Notes under the pieces: model-generated
Seen by the model: only the letters and a program-made list of their open reading frames with translations
What the model was told of the DNA's origin: nothing
Databases searched by the model: none
Shown: positions 20,182 to 31,379 of the stretch, in pieces
Numbering within the stretch: position 1 is the stretch's first letter
Layout of the letters: every line of letters starts with the position of its first letter
Translations under genes and position numbers: made by a program
Assembly: GCA_003210655.1 (NCBI GenBank)
Contig: QCUQ01000001.1
Coordinates: 1 to 64,000 of the forward strand
Origin: Prochlorococcus sp. AG-679-M10
Lineage (GTDB): Bacteria > Cyanobacteriota > Cyanobacteriia > PCC-6307 > Cyanobiaceae
Direction: 5' to 3'
Length of the DNA stretch: 64,000 bases

Positions 20182-21533
20182 ATATTAAACTCATCTTTTA
20201 TTTCCCACCCTTGCAATTTACCAGGATTTAACAAACCTTTTGGATCAAATTTTAATTTTGCTTTTACTTGATCAGAATCAATAACTCCTAATCCACCTCC
20301 CTCAACAGTTAATACATGTGGATTAAAAATAATTGCTCCCAGTTTCTTACAATTATCTATTATTTGGTTTATTTGATCTGAACTGTGCCATTTTATTACT
20401 GGCAAAGCAGCTAATCTAGGGACTCCTTGTTGAGAAACAGCTTCAAGATGCCAAAGAATATTCTTACCCAATTTTTCTCTCAAAGAATTAATTAGTTCGA
20501 ATTCCTTATCTAGAGGTAAAAGCATCTGTAAATATGTCCAGTTTTTGTCCTTTGCCCTCATATGAAGGGTTGTATGATTCCAAACTACTTCAGAGATTCC
20601 ATTTGTTAATTTATCTTCTTCTCCAAGAAGAAAAGAATTAACTTCATATTTTTTGCAAATTAATTCAATAGTTTTTATCCCCCCAAGCGTTGATTGAATC
20701 AAAATCTTGTGACTTTTAGATTTACCTTTAAACCAGGAAGGCATTTGATCTACAATTTCTTTCTCAAGAATTGCGCCAAGCTTTAAGTCAATTGCTGCAG
20801 TGGTACATGTTTTTAATATTTCGATTGTCTTATTTAACCCTTCACAGTCTATTATTATCGAGTACCACTTACGTTTTATATCAGTAGCGATTAATAATGA
20901 AGTAATAATTCCATTAGTTCCATATGCATGATTTAAAGGTTCTGATTCTTCAGCATCAAATCTTAGAAATTTAGGCTCTTTATTCATTGTTACAGCTTCT
21001 AAACCTATGAGATTCCCTGGATCTCTTAAAAATCCCCATCTAATTGATCCAATACCTCCTGAGCCCCCTGCAATAAAACCTCCTATGGTTGCAGTTTTCC
21101 ATGTACTGGGAAGCAACCTTAATTCTCTTCCATATTTTTCTAGTTCTTTATTTAAATCTCCCATTAAGCATCCAGATTGTACCTTTACGAAACCAGTCTC
21201 AGGATAAAATTCTTCAATTTTATTTAAATAATTCATTTGCATAACAATGCCTTTAAACAAAGGGACAGCTTGTCCATAATTACCTGTTCCTGAACCTCTT
21301 AAAGTAAGTGGTATCGAAAATTCCCAACAAATTTCTGCTACTTTCTTTACTGCATTTTGATCCAAAGGTCTTACCGCCAAGTCAGCGATACAACCATCTA
21401 GTTTCTTTTCGAGTATTGGAGAATAATTATAAAAGTCTTTTGAAAGCCTTTTTACATCGGAAGTCCTTTCAATAATTTCTAAATTATCAATTTTTTTTAA
21501 TTGTTCTATTAATTTCGAATTTCTTAATGACAT
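20178..21533 (-). CDS. FAD-binding oxidoreductase (GlcD-like)
   Basis: FAD_binding_4-type PLTLRGSGTGNYGQAVPLFKGIVMQM and GGFIAGGSGGIGSIRWGFLRD. Confidence 0.85.
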   Translation of the reverse strand: MSLRNSKLIEQLKKIDNLEIIERTSDVKRLSKDFYNYSPILEKKLDGCIADLAVRPLDQNAVKKVAEICWEFSIPLTLRGSGTGNYGQAVPLFKGIVMQMNYLNKIEEFYPETGFVKVQSGCLMGDLNKELEKYGRELRLLPSTWKTATIGGFIAGGSGGIGSIRWGFLRDPGNLIGLEAVTMNKEPKFLRFDAEESEPLNHAYGTNGIITSLLIATDIKRKWYSIIIDCEGLNKTIEILKTCTTAAIDLKLGAILEKEIVDQMPSWFKGKSKSHKILIQSTLGGIKTIELICKKYEVNSFLLGEEDKLTNGISEVVWNHTTLHMRAKDKNWTYLQMLLPLDKEFELINSLREKLGKNILWHLEAVSQQGVPRLAALPVIKWHSSDQINQIIDNCKKLGAIIFNPHVLTVEGGGLGVIDSDQVKAKLKFDPKGLLNPGKLQGWEIKDEFNI

Positions 21534-21571
21534 TAGTAATTAATTTTTTACTTTAAATATAAAATAATTGA

Positions 21572-22807
21572 TTAGCTATACAATTCGCCGTTTATATAGA
21601 CTTCTCTTTTAAAATTAGTTGAGAAAATATCCGCCCACTTTTCAGCATATAAAAGAACAAAATCCACAGGACAACCTTTTTTAACCAACCCGTCCCAATT
21701 TAAATTTAATAATCTACTTGGTGACAAAAAAATGGAAGATAAAGTTAATCTTTCCCAAGGATTTAATTGAAGCATTGGCATTGCAAGAGACATCAAATAA
21801 ACGGGATCGTAATTTCCAAACGGATACCAAGGATCTTGAACATTATCGCTCCCGATAGAAACATCGACTAATGATTTTTGTAGTTGCTTTATTGGTGCAA
21901 CTGGTCTATTTAAAGATGTACTTTTTTCATTACGATTGAGCAACCAGAAATTTGTAAGAGGAAGTGCAATCACTTTTATATCTTTCTCAGCAATTTTGCT
22001 TCCTAGATTAAGTATCTCGTTATTATTAAGAGATAAAATACTACTTAAATGACTACATGTTATTGGGACTTTAATATTTAATCTATCAATAGTTTCCAAA
22101 AGAACTTTTATACCCGCTCCTGGCTCAATAGTTGATTCATCTATGTGTAGATCAATTTCTAATTTATATTTATCTGCAAGCAAGAGAGTTTTAGAGAGCA
22201 AATATTTTACTTTTGCTTTATTTGTGAAGGGAGGAACAAGAACTCCCCCTAAAATACCGTTTTCCTTAGAAAATATTTTTGCTAATTCCTCTCCATGTGG
22301 AGTATCCCAAAACTCCAATGGGGCTAATGCTACATATTGCAATTTCAACTTAGAAGAATATTTTTTTTGAAGTTTAAAAAGCTCATCCCAAATATTATTA
22401 TCCTGACTTTCGTATGTATCAACATGACTTCTAATAGCTCTATAACCATTTTTAAGAGCGAAGTTTAGTGATTTTTCAGCTCTCTCCATAACTTTATTTA
22501 TAGAACGAGTTTTATGCTCCTCTAAATTTACTAATAATGCCTCTTGATAGTTTGATTTAAAATTAGGAAACTCTCCAAAAGTGAAAGATTTATCAAAATG
22601 TGAGTGAGTTTCAACAAATCTAGGAAAAAGAATTTTTTTTGGTTTTTTATTTTTGATATTTATAGGCTTTAGTTCAGAAACAATTCCTTTTTCCCAAGCA
22701 ACAAAAACAGAAGCAAAATCCTCATTATCAACGTTGAGGTTATCAGTATTTTCTATTTCACAAAGGCATCTGGGTATAAGAACCTCTGTGTTTCCGGAAT
22801 TACTCAA
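21572..22807 (-). CDS. Amidohydrolase-family protein (cytosine deaminase-like)
   Basis: FVETHSHFDKSFTFG, RSHVDTYE, EIDLHIDES, GSDNVQDPWYPFGNYDPV, as in CodA-like amidohydrolases. Confidence 0.82.
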   Translation of the reverse strand: MSNSGNTEVLIPRCLCEIENTDNLNVDNEDFASVFVAWEKGIVSELKPINIKNKKPKKILFPRFVETHSHFDKSFTFGEFPNFKSNYQEALLVNLEEHKTRSINKVMERAEKSLNFALKNGYRAIRSHVDTYESQDNNIWDELFKLQKKYSSKLKLQYVALAPLEFWDTPHGEELAKIFSKENGILGGVLVPPFTNKAKVKYLLSKTLLLADKYKLEIDLHIDESTIEPGAGIKVLLETIDRLNIKVPITCSHLSSILSLNNNEILNLGSKIAEKDIKVIALPLTNFWLLNRNEKSTSLNRPVAPIKQLQKSLVDVSIGSDNVQDPWYPFGNYDPVYLMSLAMPMLQLNPWERLTLSSIFLSPSRLLNLNWDGLVKKGCPVDFVLLYAEKWADIFSTNFKREVYINGELYS

Positions 22808-22942
22808 GATTTTTTTTGATTTTTATTCTATTTTAAAACATCAATAAAACTTATATAGAAATAGGAAAATACTTCAAAATCTTCTTAAACATACAAATAT
22901 GCATGAAATTTTACACGTAAGTTGTTAAATTTATAAATGTGA

Positions 22943-23016
22943 GGCGGGCGTCGCCAAGTGGTTAAGGCAGTGGCTTGTGGCGCCGCTATTCGGGGGTTCG
23001 AATCCCCTCGCTCGCC
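22943..23016 (+). tRNA. tRNA-His (GTG)
   Basis: Acceptor GCGGGCG/CGCTCGC with encoded G-1 opposite C73; anticodon arm GTGGC-TTGTGGC-GCCGC; T arm GGGGG-TTCGAAT-CCCCT. Confidence 0.95.
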
Positions 23017-23088
23017 CTCAAAATATTGCTCCAAAATTATTTAAATTATAATTTTGAATGAACAAACTCCTTCAAAACTTTTAGCAAA

Positions 23089-24483
23089 GTGCTAACCAAA
23101 CCAATACAAGAAGAAAAAAAGTCTTATAAAAATTCCTCTATTGGTAGTTATTGGATAACAACTTTTGGTTGCCAAATGAATAAAGCAGATTCCGAAAGGA
23201 TGGCTGGCACTCTTGAAAAAATGGGGTATTCCAGAGCTATTGATGAATTAAAAGCGGATCTAGTTTTATATAACACCTGCACTATAAGAGATAGCGCTCA
23301 ACAAAAGGTTTATAGCTTTTTAGGAAAGCAAGTCAAAAGAAAGCATAGTACTCCAAAATTAAAATTAGTTGTAGCAGGTTGCCTCGCACAACAAGAGGGT
23401 GAATCTCTTTTAAGAAGAGTTCCTGAAATTGATCTAATAATGGGACCACAACACGTTAACAATCTTGAAAATCTTTTAGAGAGGGTTGATTCAGGTAATC
23501 AAGTCGTTGCCACTGAAGAAACTTTTATATCTGAAGATATTACTAATGCAAGAAGAGATAGCTCTATTTGTGGTTGGGTGAATATCATTTATGGTTGCAA
23601 TGAAAGATGCTCTTATTGTGTTGTACCATCTGTTAGAGGTAAAGAGCAGTCAAGATATCCAGGCGCAATTAAGAGTGAAATACAAACTTTAGCTCAAAAA
23701 AATTTTAAAGAAGTAACTCTTCTAGGACAAAATATTGATGCTTACGGTAGAGATCTCCCAGGGACGACAAAAGAGGGGAGAAAAGAAAATACCCTTACTG
23801 ATCTTCTTTATTTTATTCATGATGTAGATGGAATTAGAAGAATAAGATTTTCTACTAGTCATCCAAAATATTTTTCAAAAAGACTCATAAAAGCTTGTTA
23901 TGAATTAGACAAAGTTTGTGAGCATTTTCATATTCCCTTCCAAAGTGGAAATGATGAAATCCTGAGATTAATGGCTAGAGGTTATACAATTGATAAATAT
24001 AAAAGAATAATTGAAAATATAAGACTTTTAATGCCAAATGCATCAATTACTGCTGATGCCATAGTTGCTTTCCCTGGAGAAACAGAAAAACAATATCGTG
24101 ATACATTAAAACTAATATCTGATATTGGTTTTGATCAAGTAATGACCGCCGCCTACTCTCCAAGACCAAATACTCCGGCTGCGATATGGGTTAATCAAAT
24201 TCCTGAAAAAGTTAAAAAAGAAAGATTAAAAGAAATTAATGAGCTAGTTGAAACAACCTCTAGAAAAAGAAATCAAAGATATTTAAATAATATTGAAAGT
24301 GTTTTAATTGAGGGCTTGAATCCAAAAAATACATCCCAAATAATGGGGAGAACCAGAACGAACAGACTTACTTTTGTAGAAATACCTAAAAATATTGAAT
24401 TTAATTATTCATTTGGTGATGAAATAAATGTCAAAATAACGGAAGTAAGATCCTTTTCTTTAAGTGGTCAAATTTGCGCGTAA
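23089..24483 (+). CDS. miaB: tRNA-2-methylthio-N6-dimethylallyladenosine synthase MiaB
   Basis: [14 protein letters not shown], radical-SAM motif [35 protein letters not shown] start. Confidence 0.96.
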   Translation: MLTKPIQEEKKSYKNSSIGSYWITTFGCQMNKADSERMAGTLEKMGYSRAIDELKADLVLYNTCTIRDSAQQKVYSFLGKQVKRKHSTPKLKLVVAGCLAQQEGESLLRRVPEIDLIMGPQHVNNLENLLERVDSGNQVVATEETFISEDITNARRDSSICGWVNIIYGCNERCSYCVVPSVRGKEQSRYPGAIKSEIQTLAQKNFKEVTLLGQNIDAYGRDLPGTTKEGRKENTLTDLLYFIHDVDGIRRIRFSTSHPKYFSKRLIKACYELDKVCEHFHIPFQSGNDEILRLMARGYTIDKYKRIIENIRLLMPNASITADAIVAFPGETEKQYRDTLKLISDIGFDQVMTAAYSPRPNTPAAIWVNQIPEKVKKERLKEINELVETTSRKRNQRYLNNIESVLIEGLNPKNTSQIMGRTRTNRLTFVEIPKNIEFNYSFGDEINVKITEVRSFSLSGQICA

Positions 24484-24492
24484 TTTTTCTAA

Positions 24493-25560
24493 ATGTTAGA
24501 AAAAGAAAAAAAATGTATTGGAATTATTTTTGGAGGAGAGTCTAACGAGCATTATGTTTCAATATCTTCAGCCAAGACAGTTTTTAAAGCCTTAATTTCC
24601 AAAACAAACATAGATAGATTTAGGGTAAAAGCTTTTTATATCAACAAGCATGGTGTTTGGCTTGATAACGATCAATCTTACGAATTATTAAAAGAAATTA
24701 ATAGAAATGAAACGGATGACAAGTACCAAGTGTTACCTAAAGGAGAAATAAACTTTTTAAATAAAATAGACTTTCAAAGTATTGATATATGGTTCCCCCT
24801 TTTGCATGGTTTAAATGGAGAAGATGGCGCAATTCATGGATTATTAAAATTTACCCAAAAACCCATAGTGGGAGGAGGAATTCTAGGTTCAGCTCTTGGT
24901 ATGGATAAAATATTAATGAAAAAAATATTTTCACATTTAGGAATTCCACAAGTGAATTATTTAGCTATCCAAAATCATAATCTTAGTGATAATAATGTTA
25001 AAAATAATTTATCTATAGAGATTATTGAAAAATTAAAGTTACCAGTTTTTGTTAAACCTGCTAATTCAGGGTCTTCACTTGGTATCTCTAAGGCCAAAAC
25101 CAAATTAGAAATAATTAAAGCTTTAGAAAAGGCTTGGGAAACAGACTCAAGAATTGTTGTTGAGGAAGGTTTAGATGTTAGAGAACTTGAATGCGGAATA
25201 ATTGGCAATTTAAAACTTTACGCATCTGAAATTGGTGAAGTTTCCTATTCAACAGATTGGTACGATTTTGATTCAAAATATTCTATGGATAATCAAATAA
25301 TTATTCCAGCTGATATTGATTCTCAAATCTCAAAACAAATTAAAGATATTTCTATTCGAAGTTGTAGAGCATTAAATATTTACGGTTTCGCAAGGGTTGA
25401 TTTCTTTTTAGAAAAGATTTCAAATAAAATTTTTTTGAATGAAATTAATACAATTCCTGGTTTTACTACTAAAAGTATGTTTCCCATGCTTTGGAATGCT
25501 TCAGGTTTAAATATTGAGCAACTTGTGGCTAAACTAATTGATATATCCACAGATTTATAG
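24493..25560 (+). CDS. ddl: D-alanine--D-alanine ligase
   Basis: IIFGGESNEHYVSISSA, HGLNGEDGAIHGLL, KPANSGSSLGISK, NEINTIPGFT. Confidence 0.96.
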   Translation: MLEKEKKCIGIIFGGESNEHYVSISSAKTVFKALISKTNIDRFRVKAFYINKHGVWLDNDQSYELLKEINRNETDDKYQVLPKGEINFLNKIDFQSIDIWFPLLHGLNGEDGAIHGLLKFTQKPIVGGGILGSALGMDKILMKKIFSHLGIPQVNYLAIQNHNLSDNNVKNNLSIEIIEKLKLPVFVKPANSGSSLGISKAKTKLEIIKALEKAWETDSRIVVEEGLDVRELECGIIGNLKLYASEIGEVSYSTDWYDFDSKYSMDNQIIIPADIDSQISKQIKDISIRSCRALNIYGFARVDFFLEKISNKIFLNEINTIPGFTTKSMFPMLWNASGLNIEQLVAKLIDISTDL

Positions 25561-25571
25561 ATTAAAGTCAA

Positions 25572-25982
25572 ATGTTGCATGGACTACTTTGGTTACCATT
25601 ACTTTTAATTTTCATTCTATTAACTGCGCTTGGTTGGCTAGAAAGAAGAAGACAAAATCTTTTTAGGAATTGGGCTAGTGGTTCTGAAATTTGCAAGTTA
25701 GATAGTTCTGGTGCAGCCTTTTTAAAAGATGGTGAATTAAGATGGAGTGAATTTGAAGCTGGAATATTTGAAGAGAAAGATAGTTTCACAATAAAGAAAC
25801 TTGAACTAGTAGAGCTGATGGCCCTTACCTCAGGAGAAGCTCCTTTAACCAATGAATCTCAAGGTAAGTGTAGGCTCAGACTCGTTGGGGATGGCAAAGA
25901 GATGGATGTTCCATTTTCAGATGCAGAGAGAGCTAGAGAATGGATGGATCAACTGATGGAAAAAGCTAGATGTGATTTGTGA
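25572..25982 (+). CDS. Conserved protein upstream of ftsQ (unknown function, N-terminal TM)
   Basis: 136-aa ORF between ddl and ftsQ, 4-nt overlap with ftsQ. Confidence 0.8.
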   Translation: MLHGLLWLPLLLIFILLTALGWLERRRQNLFRNWASGSEICKLDSSGAAFLKDGELRWSEFEAGIFEEKDSFTIKKLELVELMALTSGEAPLTNESQGKCRLRLVGDGKEMDVPFSDAERAREWMDQLMEKARCDL

Positions 25983-26704
25983 AGGATAAACAAAAAGGAA
26001 AAAAAAGAAGGTTTTTTTTGTTAATTACATTTTTATTCTTTTCAAGTTATGCAACCTCTAAAATTTTAAAGAAAGTTCGTTACCAAGACGTATCTATTAT
26101 TGGTAGCGAATTATTTTCTATCGACGATATTGTTGCTAACTCATCTCTAAATTTTCCGACTCCATTGATATCTGTCAAAACCACCTACACAGAAAAAGAA
26201 TTAAAAAAAAATTTATCTCTAAAGAATGTTTCAGTTTCTAGACAAATATTTCCTTTTGGTTTAAAAATTCTAATTAAAACAAGAACACCAATAGCCTACG
26301 GCGAGAGAATTTTTAAAGGGGAAACAATAACTGGTTTTATTGATGAAGATGGTTATTTTATAAATGAAAAATATTCAGATCAAGTAAATTTGAAAAAATT
26401 ATCGAGTAAAATTTTTGGATGGAAAGAAAACTTTAGAGAAACAATATCAAAATTTTTGAATTCTCAAAAAAATAGCGATATTGAATTCATTACAATGACC
26501 TTCTCGCCAAATGGCTTCTTAACTGTAGAGGAAAAAAGTCTAAAAACGATACTGTTGGGATTCAACCCAAAAATAATCGAAACTCAAATACAAATAATTA
26601 GTGATATCAAAAATCAAATGAAGGATATCAATCTATTAGAAAAAATAGATAATATCGACATAACTGACCCCAACAACCCAAAAATTAAAGTGTTCAAACC
26701 CTAA
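25979..26704 (+). CDS. ftsQ: Cell division protein FtsQ (POTRA domain)
   Basis: N-terminal TM then POTRA-like VSIIGSELFSIDDIV...KNVSVSRQIFPFGLKILIKTRTPIAYG; directly upstream of ftsZ. Confidence 0.88.
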   Translation: MKDKQKGKKRRFFLLITFLFFSSYATSKILKKVRYQDVSIIGSELFSIDDIVANSSLNFPTPLISVKTTYTEKELKKNLSLKNVSVSRQIFPFGLKILIKTRTPIAYGERIFKGETITGFIDEDGYFINEKYSDQVNLKKLSSKIFGWKENFRETISKFLNSQKNSDIEFITMTFSPNGFLTVEEKSLKTILLGFNPKIIETQIQIISDIKNQMKDINLLEKIDNIDITDPNNPKIKVFKP

Positions 26705-26881
26705 TAATTCGAAACTAATTTCATAAAAGTTTTTTTGATCAGTACAGTGTTGGTAAGGGTTTAGGATAAACACTCAATTTTTTGACAAGTTAATATTTAA
26801 GGACTTTCTTCAAGAAAATCCAACATATAAGCTTAGTGAGTTCATAATGCACCCAATACTAGTATTTGATTTTATTTAGAG

Positions 26882-27997
26882 ATGAGCTTCGGAAACAATC
26901 CAAACTTTGATCAATCAAGAGACATTCTCCCCAGTCAGAATGCCAAAATTGAAGTAATTGGTGTTGGGGGTGGTGGAAGTAATGCTGTTAACAGGATGAT
27001 TGATTGTGATCTTGAAGGTGTTTCTTTCAGAGTTCTTAATACTGATGCCCAAGCCTTACTGCAGTCCTCGGCTGAGCGAAGAGTCCAATTAGGCCAGAAT
27101 TTAACGAGAGGTCTCGGAGCAGGAGGGAATCCAAGTATCGGTCAAAAGGCTGCAGAAGAGTCTAGAGATGAACTTCAACAATCACTAGAGGGATCCGACT
27201 TGGTTTTTATAGCAGCAGGAATGGGTGGAGGTACTGGCACAGGAGCAGCTCCGGTTGTTGCTGAAGTTGCGAAGCAAAGTGGCGCATTAACAATTGGCAT
27301 AGTAACTAAACCATTTACTTTTGAAGGGAAAAGAAGAATGCGTCAAGCAGAAGAAGGAATTGCAAGATTGGCAGAAAATGTTGACACTCTTATTGTCATC
27401 CCAAATGATCGATTAAAAGAGGTTTCTTCGGGTGCTTCTATTCAAGAAGCGTACAGGAATGCTGATGATGTTCTAAGAATGGGAGTTCAAGGTATAAGTG
27501 AAGTAATAACCCGCCCAGGAGAGGTTAATCTTGATTTTGCCGATGTGAGATCAGTCATGACTGAAGCTGGTACAGCGCTTCTTGGTGTGGGCATTGGATC
27601 TGGCCGATCTAGAGCCATAGAAGCGGCTCAAGCGGCTATTAATAGTCCATTACTTGAAGCAGGAAGAATTGATGGAGCAAAAGGTTGTCTTGTAAATATA
27701 ACTGGAGGAAGAGATTTAACTCTTGACGATGTGAACGCAGTTGGAGAAGTTATTAGTGATGTTGTAGATCAGGATGCAAATATAATCGTTGGTCAAGCGG
27801 TTAACGAAGATATGGATGGTGAGATACAGGTTACTGTTATTGCAACAGGATTTGATACAAACCAACCATTGAAGCAACAGAGAATTAAAAACAGATTATC
27901 TACTCAATCTTTTTATAATGTTTCCGATAATAAAGAGACTGGAGCAAGTATTCCAGATTTTTTAAGATTAAGGCAGAATAAAAAAGATATTGAATAA
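26882..27997 (+). CDS. ftsZ: Cell division protein FtsZ
   Basis: [52 protein letters not shown]. Confidence 0.98.
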   Translation: MSFGNNPNFDQSRDILPSQNAKIEVIGVGGGGSNAVNRMIDCDLEGVSFRVLNTDAQALLQSSAERRVQLGQNLTRGLGAGGNPSIGQKAAEESRDELQQSLEGSDLVFIAAGMGGGTGTGAAPVVAEVAKQSGALTIGIVTKPFTFEGKRRMRQAEEGIARLAENVDTLIVIPNDRLKEVSSGASIQEAYRNADDVLRMGVQGISEVITRPGEVNLDFADVRSVMTEAGTALLGVGIGSGRSRAIEAAQAAINSPLLEAGRIDGAKGCLVNITGGRDLTLDDVNAVGEVISDVVDQDANIIVGQAVNEDMDGEIQVTVIATGFDTNQPLKQQRIKNRLSTQSFYNVSDNKETGASIPDFLRLRQNKKDIE

Positions 27998-28012
27998 TCG
28001 CTAAAGTTAAGT

Positions 28013-28106
28013 GACTCGGTTATCTCGCCTGCCTCAAGCATCCCTTGTGGCTGCTACCTTCCGATCCTGACCAGGTTTGGGCGTTAAAACCGCGAAAGGC
28101 CGAGTC
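28013..28106 (-). ncRNA. ffs: Signal recognition particle RNA (4.5S type)
   Basis: Reverse strand has the conserved core CCTGGTCAGGATCGGAAGGTAGCAGCC; ends pair (GACTCGG near 28106 with CCGAGTC near 28013). Confidence 0.93.
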
Positions 28107-28151
28107 AAAAATATAATAGCAATTTTTGATAAAAAAAGATACGTAGCTCTT

Positions 28152-28925
28152 ATGTTGCCATCAGAACTAGTTAAATATAAAAAAAATTCTCAAAAGATTA
28201 TTGCATTAACTGCATGGGATTCTATTTCAGGCTCTCTAGCTGAGCAATCAGGAGCAGATATCGTTCTAGTGGGTGACTCTTTAGCAATGGTCTGTTTAGG
28301 ATACAAATCGACCTTGCCTGTTACGTTAGAGAATATGATCTATCACACAAATGCAGTTTCTAGAGGGTTCAGCAAAGCAATAGAAGAACAGTCTTTATTA
28401 GTATGTGATATGCCTTTTCTTACTTATCAATGCGGAGAAAACAAGGCAGTGGAATATGCCGGAAAAATAATTAAGAACACCTATGCAAAGGCAGTAAAAG
28501 TTGAGGGTGCTGATCCAGAGGTTCAAAATGTTATTTCAAGATTAATAAGGATGGGAATTCCTGTCATGGGACATTTAGGGCTTACTCCACAGAGCTATTT
28601 AAATCTAGGATTTAAACAACAAGGGATTAATTTAGAAAGTCAAGAAAAAATCAAAAGAGATGCTTTATCACTAGAAAAGTTAGGATGTTTTTCTATAGTT
28701 TTAGAACATATTCCAGAATTACTTGCTAAAGAAATTCAAACCGAATTGGGAATACCAACAATAGGCATTGGTGCAGGAAACTTTTGTGATGGACAAGTAA
28801 GAGTTACTGCTGATTTATTAGGACTAAATGATAAGCAACCTCCATTTTGTAGACCAATTATTGATGGAAAGAAAATTTTTGGTGAAAAACTAAAAGAATG
28901 GGCAGCATCTGAAAGGCTCAGTTAA
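28152..28925 (+). CDS. panB: 3-methyl-2-oxobutanoate hydroxymethyltransferase
   Basis: IALTAWDSISGSLAEQSGADIVLVGDSLAMVCLGYKSTLPVTLENM; start at ATG 28152 since the longer ORF from 28077 overlaps the SRP RNA. Confidence 0.93.
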   Translation: MLPSELVKYKKNSQKIIALTAWDSISGSLAEQSGADIVLVGDSLAMVCLGYKSTLPVTLENMIYHTNAVSRGFSKAIEEQSLLVCDMPFLTYQCGENKAVEYAGKIIKNTYAKAVKVEGADPEVQNVISRLIRMGIPVMGHLGLTPQSYLNLGFKQQGINLESQEKIKRDALSLEKLGCFSIVLEHIPELLAKEIQTELGIPTIGIGAGNFCDGQVRVTADLLGLNDKQPPFCRPIIDGKKIFGEKLKEWAASERLS

Positions 28926-30141
28926 TTTTTTCCCACCATCTAAACATTGAGACAAGAATTTGATTGCTTAATTCCATACCTTTTGGATTACTCAAAAAAA
29001 ATCTGTTTCCTCTTTTAATCAAAAGGCCACTTTCTAGGAAGGGTTCCCATTCTTTTAATAACTTTGTTAGAGCTGTTTTGGACTTTTTATTATCCCAATT
29101 TTGTTCATTTATTAACTCATAAATATTGATGCCCTCTTTAAGTCGCATTCCTAACATGATTTTCTCATCCAATTCTTTATAAATATTTTCTTGGTTAACG
29201 AGTGAATGCTCTAATTCGATTTCGCATTGTTTAGTTACCCATTTTTTATAATCTTTACTAATTCTAGGCCTTGTAAAATTCTCCCCCCAAGGAGAACTAG
29301 TCGAACCTTGACCAAAACTCCACCATCCTAGACCTTTCCAATAAACCCTATTATGTCTCGATTGATGTCCAGGGATAGAATAATTGGAAATTTCATATCT
29401 TGAATAACCTGATGCTTTTAAAATAAAATTTGTTAGCTCACTATTTTTAAAAGCTTCATCATCATCTGGTAATGATAGTTTACCTAAATCAACTAATTTC
29501 TTAAAAACAGTTCCATTCTCAATATTTAAATCATAGATTGATATGTGTGGAGGGCAGAACTTTAACGATTGTTTTAAGTCTTCTTGCCATTTTTTAAAAT
29601 CACTTTTTGGTAAATTTTGAATTAAATCCAAACTCCAACTTTTTATAAAACCATGATCAAATGCTCTCTTTAGCCAAAAACAAGAATTTTTTACATCTTT
29701 ACTGCAATGTCTTCTTCCTGCCTGTTCTAGAACCTGATTATTAAAACTTTGTACACCAAGACTAAATCTATTTATTCCAGCCTTTATAAAGCCATATAGA
29801 TCATCTTCATTAAAACTAGCTGGGTCCACCTCCATTGTAATTTCAGCGCCATAGTCAATTCTATAACTCTCCTTAAAAAGATTTATTAAATCTTTAACCT
29901 GTAATGGATTTAAAATTGAAGGAGTTCCTCCTCCGATATAAATTGTTGAAAGAGGAGATTTATGTTTGATTGATAATATTTCTTTTTTTATATAGGTCAA
30001 ATATTCTTTTACAGTTTTACTTCCATATCCCTCTAAACTTTCAATTTTATTGCCTAAAGGTATAACTGCAAAATCACAATAGAAACATCTTCTGTGGCAA
30101 AAAGGTATGTGTACGTATGCACTTTTTGGAAACTTATTCAT
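28918..30141 (-). CDS. hemW: HemW / coproporphyrinogen III oxidase-like radical SAM protein
   Basis: AYVHIPFCHRRCFYCDFAVIPLG, YIGGGTPSIL, RFSLGVQSFNNQVL. Confidence 0.92.
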   Translation of the reverse strand: MNKFPKSAYVHIPFCHRRCFYCDFAVIPLGNKIESLEGYGSKTVKEYLTYIKKEILSIKHKSPLSTIYIGGGTPSILNPLQVKDLINLFKESYRIDYGAEITMEVDPASFNEDDLYGFIKAGINRFSLGVQSFNNQVLEQAGRRHCSKDVKNSCFWLKRAFDHGFIKSWSLDLIQNLPKSDFKKWQEDLKQSLKFCPPHISIYDLNIENGTVFKKLVDLGKLSLPDDDEAFKNSELTNFILKASGYSRYEISNYSIPGHQSRHNRVYWKGLGWWSFGQGSTSSPWGENFTRPRISKDYKKWVTKQCEIELEHSLVNQENIYKELDEKIMLGMRLKEGINIYELINEQNWDNKKSKTALTKLLKEWEPFLESGLLIKRGNRFFLSNPKGMELSNQILVSMFRWWEKIN

Positions 30142-30238
30142 AATACAAACAAAATATTAAGCTTAAAAAAAAACATATAGGAGTATTAAAAATAAAATCT
30201 TTATTTACTCAATTAATAAATCCTAGTAGATTATATAT

Positions 30239-31348
30239 ATGACAGATATCTTAGTACTAATTTTATTTGTATTGTCTGGAGCTGCATCAGGATGGCTTGG
30301 GGTTGATCTTCTACCAATAGACATACTTAAACAAGTCTCAAATGTAGAAGGTTTTAGAGTTGTACTAGCGATAATAGGATTTTTTATTGGATTAGCAGCA
30401 GGTTTTGTATTTTTACAGCTTAGAAAGACATTCCTTGATCAAATACGTACAATGCCTACGGATTTACTAATAAGTAGAGCGGTAGGGTTGATTTTAGGAT
30501 TACTTGTTGCGAATCTACTGCTTGCTCCAATATTGTTGATTCCATTTCCAAGGGAAGTATTTTTTGCAAAACCTTTAGCGGCCATTCTTAGTAATTTTTT
30601 CTTTGGGGCACTTGGTTATAAATTAGCTGATACTCACGGAAGGACATTGTTAAGACTATTTAACCCTACTAATACTGACGCGTATTTAGTAAATGAAGGA
30701 ATAATTCCAGCAGCAAGCGCAAAGATTCTTGATACCAGTGTAATTATTGATGGAAGGATAAATGGTTTATTAAGCTGCGGATTACTTGAAGGTCAATTAA
30801 TTGTGGCCCAAAGTGTAATCGATGAGTTACAAACTTTAGCTGACTCTAGTAGTAATGAAAAAAGAGGTAAAGGAAGAAGGGGTCTTAAATTATTAAAAGA
30901 ACTAAGAGAATTATATGGAAGGAGACTTGTTATAAACCCAACTAAATATGAGGGTAATGGGGTAGATGAAAAACTTCTAAGAATTACTGAGGATATGGCA
31001 GGTACGTTAATTACGGCTGACTATAATCTATCTCAGATTGCAGAAGTAAAAGAATTAAAAGTTATGAATTTGAGCGATTTAGTTATAGCTTTAAGGCCAG
31101 AAGTACAACCTGGAGAATCACTTAATATAAAAATAGTTAGGGAGGGCAAGGAAAAATTGCAAGGAATTGGATATTTAGACGATGGGACAATGGTCGTAAT
31201 TGATGATGCAAAGAAATTTGTTGGAGAAAGATTAGACATAGTTATTACTGGTGCATTGCAAACTCCTACTGGAAGAATGGTATTTGGGAAATTGATAAAT
31301 AATCCTGAGTCAAACAAATCTTTTAAATCTCCAGCGACACAGAGCTAA
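30239..31348 (+). CDS. PIN/TRAM domain membrane protein (YacL-like)
   Basis: N-terminal TM helices, PIN domain (ILDTSVIIDGRINGLL), TRAM-like C-terminus. Confidence 0.88.
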   Translation: MTDILVLILFVLSGAASGWLGVDLLPIDILKQVSNVEGFRVVLAIIGFFIGLAAGFVFLQLRKTFLDQIRTMPTDLLISRAVGLILGLLVANLLLAPILLIPFPREVFFAKPLAAILSNFFFGALGYKLADTHGRTLLRLFNPTNTDAYLVNEGIIPAASAKILDTSVIIDGRINGLLSCGLLEGQLIVAQSVIDELQTLADSSSNEKRGKGRRGLKLLKELRELYGRRLVINPTKYEGNGVDEKLLRITEDMAGTLITADYNLSQIAEVKELKVMNLSDLVIALRPEVQPGESLNIKIVREGKEKLQGIGYLDDGTMVVIDDAKKFVGERLDIVITGALQTPTGRMVFGKLINNPESNKSFKSPATQS

Positions 31349-31379
31349 ATCTAGCTAGAATCAAATCAATATTTATTTT

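Noticed and set aside
28077-28151. N-terminal extension of the panB ORF
   Set aside because: It overlaps the SRP RNA on the other strand, and PanB homology starts at ATG 28152.
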